From contig NC_049991.1 in the NCBI RefSeq assembly GCF_000003815.2, positions 1,954,982 to 1,978,061 of the forward strand: a stretch of 23,080 nt of DNA, read 5' to 3'. The DNA comes from Branchiostoma floridae. Taxonomy: Eukaryota; Chordata; Leptocardii; Amphioxiformes; Branchiostomatidae. The position numbers and the translations under genes are program-made. The notes beneath the pieces were generated by a model, which ran no database searches, was not told the DNA's origin, and worked only from the letters and a program-made list of their open reading frames with translations. Below are positions 7,244 through 16,200 of the stretch, piece after piece (position 1 is the first letter of the stretch; the number at the start of each line of letters is the position of its first letter).

Positions 7244-10200
7244 CTGCAATGAATAAAATAGGGAGGGGAATGTGTTAGTACACTCCTATCGGTATATGTT
7301 AAAGCTTAAAGGAGCCCTAACTCCACCCCAGACAGATTTACCAGTGGCATAAGATAGTATCAAAGCTGGCTAAGGAGTACAGCCGGCCTAAGGGAGTCAT
7401 CAGCCTCTGGTAGCCAAACACAGTCCTAGGCCGGCTTCAGTTCTCTGGCAGCTTTTGATACTATCTTATGGTACCGTAGGATCTGCTTGGATATTACAAG
7501 AAAGGTTTTTCCAATGGCCTATGCATCAATGAATATATTTATCAGCCACAAGCTTTTGAAGAATTCCGTTGTAGTGATACTTACAAGCCCCGTGCAGACC
7601 ACACCTACTAGTATATTGTTTCTCTATTACTCCTACTGTCTGCCACCTACACAACTTTTGTTCATTTGCCAGTTGTACTCTTCTTCCATCCTATGCCTTA
7701 TGATTTGCGTGAATATTTTTGTCATACATGTGGGCGATAAGTGTACAAAAAATCAAATGATGATAAGATGTTTCTTACGAGTACGAATGCGCGGACAATA
7801 TGTCAAAGGTGCGAGTAATATATCAAAGGTGAAGGACCCTATGACATAGACAAAATAGGTCTGGTCATTGTTATGTAAATCGACACAATGGTCGATGCGA
7901 GAACTAGACATTCATCTTTGACATACTCTTCACAATTCCTGTCGCTGCGCATGCGCACTCGGAATATATCACACACCTGAAAATCCTCCACCAATGAAAG
8001 CGCATCCTGTGCTCCATTCCCCGTCACAGTCACGTGGAGGTTGCTAGGCGGGGCTCCAGGGAAACGCCCGGCAACCACTACCTCAGAGCCGTTAAAGTAG
8101 TTTGAAAAGGCCGTCTGCGTGACGTCGGCAACCTAGGTATAGATTCAGCAATTTAAGTTACATACTGTACATTTCATGTCAATTCTTTATATCTATGTAT
8201 ATATTTTTTGGCTAGTAAAATTGCGCCATCTTTGCGAATTTTCGCCAAACCCTTGCGGTCACACTGGCCTGTCACGCAACTGCGTATGAAGTCCAGATAA
8301 GCAGGTTATATAAAAATTTGAAGATTATGTCGCCTCTGAAAAGTACAATTATAAAAGATGCATAAAAAACGACGTCTATGTGTGTCTAATGACGTTCTCA
8401 AATATGGGACCCCGGCCCTGCCCACAAATAGCCTGGTAGCTGCAGGTTGTCCCATGGGGCCACGTACGGGGCACTCCAGAAAGTGCAAAAAACAACAACC
8501 CGTAAACTATCCGACCGTGCCCCTTTTTCAAATCATTGTAACCGTAGCATTACTCACCTGAAGTGCGGGGTTGCCTGCTTGGCTGTACCCCATGTTGACG
8601 TCTATCATCAGGGGTTTGGCCACCTCGTCAAAGAAGCTCGTCAGTTGGAGTTCACCATCGTCGTCTGGATAGATTCGTCTGGCGAACCCTAAAATGTACA
8701 AGTAGTTGTCAATCAACCTTTACACTCTTGGAATATTGGGTTTAGCCTTATATGGACGTCTCCTGCTCATGAGGTTTGACTTTTTAAGTACAGTCCAACC
8801 TGCCCAAGCGACCACCTCTTCTTAGCGACCACTTGGCCATTACGACCGACTTTTCTCGGTCCCGAAAATTTTCCACATTGACGTAAGCATTAAGCGATCT
8901 CTTCACAACGACCACCTGGCCAACGCCACCGCCAAAAAATGGGACCAAATCCGTGCCCATAACGACCGCGTCATCGATTTGATGTTGTGAGTCGATACTC
9001 TTCTAACCGACCACCTGACCAAATCGACCGGGTGGTCGTTAGGACTCAAGAATTAACCTGTACGGTGTATAACTAAACGCATTGACTTGTCTGTAGTCAC
9101 GGATGACCCCTCTCCGATAACTAAACCTATCCTCTCAAATTTTACGTTAGAATATGTAACATTGCAGAGATGCGATTTAAATTATTTGTAGAGATTCTGT
9201 GTTTGCGAAAAAAAGCCTTCAACTTCTTTTTGAAAACCACTATGGCTGGTTGTGGCCCTTACCTCCATTTTGCAGTGCAAGTCTTTCCAGGAATTCGAAC
9301 GAGACGTCGTATCCGAAACCGAGACAGAAGAGGGCGTGGTTTCCCGCCAGGGAGTCACGTGCGTTTGCGATGATGTGATTGGTGTTCGTCACACCACCCG
9401 TGGGTTGGCCGTCCGTCAGTAAAACTATCATGGAGGCATGACTGTCATGGCGGGAACGGAGCTCTGGGTCCAACAGGACAGAGGCTTCCAGGATGGCGTC
9501 GTTGATGTTCGTTCCTTGCAGAACGAAAAGCGTGTTAGTTTTCTTTCGCGACGCCTCAGGGGCTGAGCCGTCAGTATAGTACTGCGATTCGGTTGCCAAA
9601 CAATCTAAACATGCCAAGCGTGCTTTCCCTTATGGATTCGTTTCTTTGCAACACCTTCATTTTTATTACAATTTTTGTCTTTTTTTATAATCAAGTCATT
9701 GCCCAAACTCCGGAGCGCATTTATATATATTATTCCAAATAGGTCATGTTGTGCATTGAAATATCTTACAAATAAAGCGTGAACTACAAATTAACATGAC
9801 CTCTTTGTGAGACCTTGACTCCTAAAAGTAACTATCAAATTGTTTCAACTTCGCTATGTTACACCTGACGTACCTCCATGTGCTGCCATGCTGGTAACGT
9901 AAGTGTCAGCGGCCCTGATATTTTCCTGATTTGCCACCTGCAGTTCCGACTTCCACCGCTTGGTGCGGCTAGAGAACGTCACGATGTTGAAGAAGTCCAT
10001 TTCTCGAAGCTAGTAGAGGGGGAGGTATAACCATAATAAACCACAAAAAAACTTCCCAATTGTTATACCTGGATAACTGTAACGTTAGTAATACTAAAGT
10101 AGTACAAGTATATAAGGCAGATTTGCATGAACTACTAGAGGTAAGTAGCTTCTCTTATAAAAAAAAATAAATTGCTTGCCTCATCCAAGATGACTGTCAT

Positions 10201-13200
10201 GGCCTCCTTAGTCTGACGTATCTTGTCCCCGCTCATGGATCCACTGACGTCAATCACAAAGATCACATTCTTGGGCATGACTGGTAAACCGGTCGGTGCG
10301 AAGTAGTGTACAAAGTAGTCCCCGTATACCTGCGCAAAACAACGAAATCAAATTGTCATTCAAGTTTGTAATTCATAGAAATTCTTCTGTCCTGAACTAT
10401 TCCAAAATGCTGAAAATAAATGTATGTCGATGTATATTTTTTTCATATTATGTTACATAATATTTGCGCTTTAGAACTATCTTACTTGAATGAACCCGAT
10501 CTGTTGCTGGCGAATGACGTCATACTGCACGACGAAATCTCCCATGATGCCCTGGGTAGACATGGCGGCCTGTTCTTGCTCGGACGGCGAGTATGTGACG
10601 GTGTAATGTTCAGGACTCGCACGTGACACAGTCGCACTGGACAACTCGTCTGCTCAAAGCAACAAGCAATGTGCATCGTAAATAGATCGACAACAGACTT
10701 CTTTGCAAACAGTTTTTTTTGTAATAGATAGATGATGGGCGTGGCTTGATTATGTGAAATAGGGTTGCCCCACCCACAAGGGGTTCCTTAACACCNNNNN
10801 NNNNNNNNNNNNNNNNNNNNNNNNNNNNNNNNNNNNNNNNNNNNNNNNNNNNNNNNNNNNNNNNNNNNNNNNNNNNNNNNNNNNNNNNNNNNNNNAAGCC
10901 CATCATCTATCTATTTTAGAACATGGCCACTACCCCGAAGATATTATTTTATTCATCTAGATAAATAAAAGATATTAAAATCAGGATATCACACAATATT
11001 TAAACAAAATGACGTGATATAGCATCCTGTACCTCTCAGCAAACAAATAAACAATAGATCTCTTCTTGCCTTTACCACATGGTGTGGTTTATGGCACCTG
11101 GCACCAGATTTGTGTGTGGTCGTCTAGGTCTAGTAACATTTCCCCCATCAAATGTTTCTGCTTGTTGAGTCCAACAGTTTGCTCCCGAGTCTCACATGGG
11201 AAGGACACTGTGAGGGAGCGTGGTGTGTTTAGTGCCATGGATTTAAACTTCGACTTAGGATTTGACTATTTGTTGAACCTGATTTGTTGAACCTGACGAG
11301 GGTCAACTTTGAGGACCAGTTTCTCCAGCATGTTGGAATGGACCTTGAGGATTTCTCTATGCTTTTGAACTGTGACATTGACCTGGGATTTCTTATCACA
11401 AACTGTGAGTTTTTCTCGAGGATCTGTTTTGATTTGTTATTTTGGTTTGTTATTCTCTGTACCAAGGTTTTTTAACCTCCTTGTCTGTACTGTTTCCAGT
11501 AGTCAAGTTCTGAAGGGGTGCCACTGTTTTTCACTTTTTGTTATTATTTTTGTTTTGGTTAGCTTTATGGGACCCATGCTATTTTCTGAAGTGTTTTCCT
11601 GTAGAGAGAACCAAACTGTTTAGTTTAGTTTACTTTGACGGCATCATGCTTGTCATTTTCTTGTGGCTCTGTTTTTCAGTAGAAAACATTGTACTGAGTT
11701 TGTTATTTCTGAAGATCTTGTTCTTTGTTTGTTACAGTTATAGAATGCAGTAACCTTGTTATTTTCTGAAGATCTGGTTCTTTGTTACAGCTATGGAAAG
11801 CATTAAACTTTTGTTAACTTTTATGACATTGAGTCTTTGTGTCTTAATCCTCTCTAATCCCCTAGGCAATTAGCACAGTGTGTGAGCCGACCAGTGGTGC
11901 AGAAAAAGTGTTGGATTATCCAAAAAGTGTGGTACTATCCAAAAAGTGTGGTTTTATCGTATGCAAATTTTACATAATCCCACACTTTTTGGATAGTACA
12001 ACACTTTTTCTGCACTATGTGGATATAATCACAGTAATTGAAGGGCTCCCATTGGCTGAGGGGTAGTGGCCATGTTCTAATTACTCAAGACCAATGTTTT
12101 GAGCCGCCTCTCACCTTCTTCAAGGCAATTCTGACTCGTTCTATTAAGCATTACAAGTAGGTGTCGCTGATAACGTACTGTAAATGCAGAAATTTCGCGG
12201 TGGATTAATGTTCGCGGTTTTCGCGGTGGCCGTTACACCGGGAACTTAAAACCACCGCGAACATTGTTCCATAACAGTAAGAGATTACATTGCATGGTGC
12301 TACCGCGAAATTAAAACCACCGCGAAAATTCCCTTTTCCCGCTACCGCGAAATTAAATCCCCGCGAACTTAAATACATTTACAGTATGCGGTCCCAGACA
12401 TTTACACATCTACATATTAGATATATAGTACCAAGGAGTTTTAATCCCCTTGATGGTGCCTACAATGATAGTACCTACAATGTTTACAATGCAGTCCCAT
12501 AACAGAAACAGTCAGACTTACGTACTTGCCACACAACAATAACAGCCATAAGAAAGTGGACGGACGGTCTTATTAAAACATTTCATTGTGTTCAAATATC
12601 AAGTGACTTATCAAACTGATGAAACTGTTGTACAAATGTATCGTAAGTAGTTAAACATAATTAGTTCATACCTACATGCCGAGAACACAGAGGCTCTCTA
12701 AATAAATCTTAATGTTGGTTTGTTTTCTAGCGTTAAGTTTTGAATTTTCGTAGATGTAAGAGACCTGTTGATTGGTCCGTCAGCAGGTCCGAGGTCCTGA
12801 TGTCGGGCACGCGCAGAAAGCTGAAGCCCTGGGACTCGCGTAGATCCACGCTAATGCGCATGTCTGGTATGATCTGTTCTGGTCTGATACTGCATGACAA
12901 AGATGACAATTCAAATTCTCGTATCTGCTTTGAATATTATTGTCCGAAAACAAACATATAACTTTTAAAGTGCAAATATCTACGAAAATTTATTTCGAAT
13001 GGTTTCCGAACATCTGCATTCAAGAATATCGTATTTGCATCATTTGCAATGCATGTATATGAATATTGTAAGTATGTGTACCACAAAACCATTAAATACA
13101 CTGACCGTTGTACGACCTGTCACATATGTCGTACGACGGGTTTACGACAAAGAAATGACGAATGTCGACGATCAGTTCTTTCGAAGCGTTACAGAAAATC

Positions 13201-16200
13201 GTGCGACGAAAATTCAAATCGTATGGCGAAAGTAACTGCGCCATATAACAGTTAGCCAAAGAAGGCCATCACGTGTGATCACGTGACCACCGCGTAATCA
13301 TCACGTGACCATTTACCTGATGACGTGCTCGTAGATGCCGAGTCTGCGCACAAGGAACTCCTGGTAGGTGAGCTGAAACGTGACCTTCTCCTCTGCACCC
13401 ACGTTGATGGAGATCCGGAACTCTTCGCGACCTCTCGGACTGGAGAAGACATGTTTGTATTTGATCTTTCATTTGAATACAACTTTGACTGCCAATGAAG
13501 TTTTCTACACCCATTTCTTGTGTCACGCATTTCTTCACTTATTACTGGAGTAGTGAGGTAAACAGTATATCAATGCTCTTGATATTACTGAATGGTTCAC
13601 AGAAAAAAATACATACACATATTATTCCGTCGGCGCTACAGAATAAACCATACACATGCCAGTATACTTCACTTGATAGGTTTACATATGAAGCTATGTT
13701 GACTGGTATGCAAAAATAACAGACTTTTGACCGTTTTGTTGTGGGAAGGATATCATAAAAGTCGGGTAAGGGTTGTGACATAGAATTTTTCAAATATTTG
13801 AGAAGTCATATTAAAACCAGTATCTTGAATATCTCGCAGTAAAAGCAGTCAAACGTATGCATTCATCCGGCAAAATTATGTTGACAAAGAAATAATTTCA
13901 ACGCGTTTGCACAAAATGGTTACGAGTGTGATTCAGACCTTTCTTGTGCGACGTGCCCGGCGCTTTCTCCGGCCTCGACGGCGGCGTCGTACGCTTCTCT
14001 CGCCGCCCCCTTCTTCATCACAGTCCCCACGTACAGGGTGTTGCTGATCACCCTAAAACACAACGGACAAGCAGAGAGTGTAGCAAACGCGTGACTATAG
14101 TGTAGCTGACATCTACGGTTCCTCTCAAAGCTTGGCTGTTTCGCCTTGTTTAGGCATTTTTGCCGGGCTTTCTACTTCTAAACGATCCTGAAGAAAACGT
14201 CACCAAGTAGAAAGCCCGAAAAAATGCCAAAAATTTTGTACAATTGTGGAAGAGGAGAGAAAATGCCTAAAAATTTTGTATAATTGTGAAAGGGGAGAGA
14301 AATAGCGCCTTTGGGAGTTACACTGTGTGTATGGAAGGTCATTGGAATGTGGAAAATACTTAAAAATAGCGATCAGTCAGCTCATCAGGCTACTAACTGA
14401 CGATCAAAAATGGTAAAAACACCACAGGGCCAAATTAAGCCATAGCCGATTGTAAGCTACGTATACATTGAACCAATGACCTATTAGTCAGGGTGTAAAC
14501 AACTTATAAAATGACTTATGGCCATTGAGACCCTTCAGGCTCTTTTGCTGGTGTCAACCCTGATGAAAACTCTCAAAGTTTTTCCTTGGCACGGGTTTGT
14601 GATCAGGTGAAATCTCATGACGGACAGGACGATTGAAGTAGATTTTATTTTGTGATGTTTATCTCTCTTATTACTGTAAACGCATTTAGGTTAGCAGGGA
14701 TTTAATTTCGCGGTAGCGGAAAAATGGGCTTTTCGTGGTGGTTTTAATTTCGCGGTAGCGTCATAGATTGTAGCCACAAAATATAATAGATGAATATTAG
14801 CGGTGAAGTGGCCACCGCGAAAATCGCGAACATAAAGCCACTGCGAACATTTCTGCGTATATCGGATATGTGTAAAGCGGCTTGGTTTGACATAGATGTG
14901 TTATTGTGCACATATAACCTTCCTGACCCTTGCAACAGTCTGTTTAAGGTACCGCCCAGGAGCCTTTTTGTCTCGACCACAATGAGTCATGGCGTTGGAT
15001 TTTTTTCTGTACCCTCTACACTGTTTGACTTTCTGGAAAAATCTTGAGATCTTTTTAAAGAATCCTGAGACTTGTGTACTAAAAAGATCTCAAGATTTTC
15101 AAGAAAAATCTCAAGATTTACCACAAATTCTCGATATTTTAAAAAATACAAATCTCAAGATTTTTGGAACAAATCTCAAGATTTTTCGATTCGATTTTCA
15201 ACAAGGCGTGATCGTGAAGACCCCCGCTGGAAGTCAATATGATCCGTAGAGTATCAGAGAAATTTGTCACAAAATATCAGCTATGTAAGGCAAGCTACAG
15301 ATTAACTCTTAAACTAGCTAATAGCGATATTTGTATTCTTAAAATAAAAAGTAACTATTAAAACAGATAGGTTTAACGAAACCAATAAACTAGAAGATAG
15401 TACAACTAACGTTATATAGGTCATAACAAATGACAAAAACCTTACATAGAAAAGTTGGAGATAAACGCGGTCTCTGGTAGCTGCATAGTGAAGACTGCCT
15501 CCCGGCCTCGGTCCCTGCGATTGGCCAGCTTACTTTCCACCGTTACAGTGGCGAATCGTGACGTCACGCGGGAGTCGACGTGCAGCCAATAGACGTCGAC
15601 AGTGTCGCTTACGTCATCTTGTCGTCTGACTCTGCGTTCCGTGACCTGATACAAACAAGAACGTTAACGGTCAACTCAGCTACTTTTCATATAGTAAGGT
15701 TCTTTAGGCACAACCAGGGAGTACTTACTTCCAAGGGAAGAATGACTGGAAACTACTTCTTGCTGTTACTCATAGCCGATGTAGGTGGCGCTGCAGCAGC
15801 AAGAATGCCCTCCCAAACGTGATATCGCCCCTCTTTGAATAAAGGTATTTAAGGATATTCTAGAAACTGTCAAAGATTTGTATAAAATGGCGTTTGTTTG
15901 TTGTGACTAGCGCCACTAAGGTCAGCACATTTCCTTGCTGTTTCTGGTCTCATTCATGAGTTTTTCTTCCCATAGACTTATATGTTATAATACGTGTTTA
16001 ACATGGGCGTGTTCATAATGAAGCTACTGTAACAGGAAAGTTCCCATTATTATTACCTCCATGAAATGTCATGGAGGTTATATTTTCTGTTATGTGTCTC
16101 TGTCTGTATACAAGATTACTCAAGAACGGCTGGATGGATTGGTTTCATAATTGTTGTGTTGGTGGGGTGTGATGAAAGCTCGAATCGATGAGATTTTGGG

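Noticed and set aside
9515-9617. Extension of ITIH exon 9 to the in-frame ATG at 9617
   Set aside because: The extra residues do not match the family. The internal acceptor at 9515 joins exon 8 in frame and restores the conserved GGTNIN block.
10610-10906. ORF running through the N gap
   Set aside because: It consists mostly of undefined bases.
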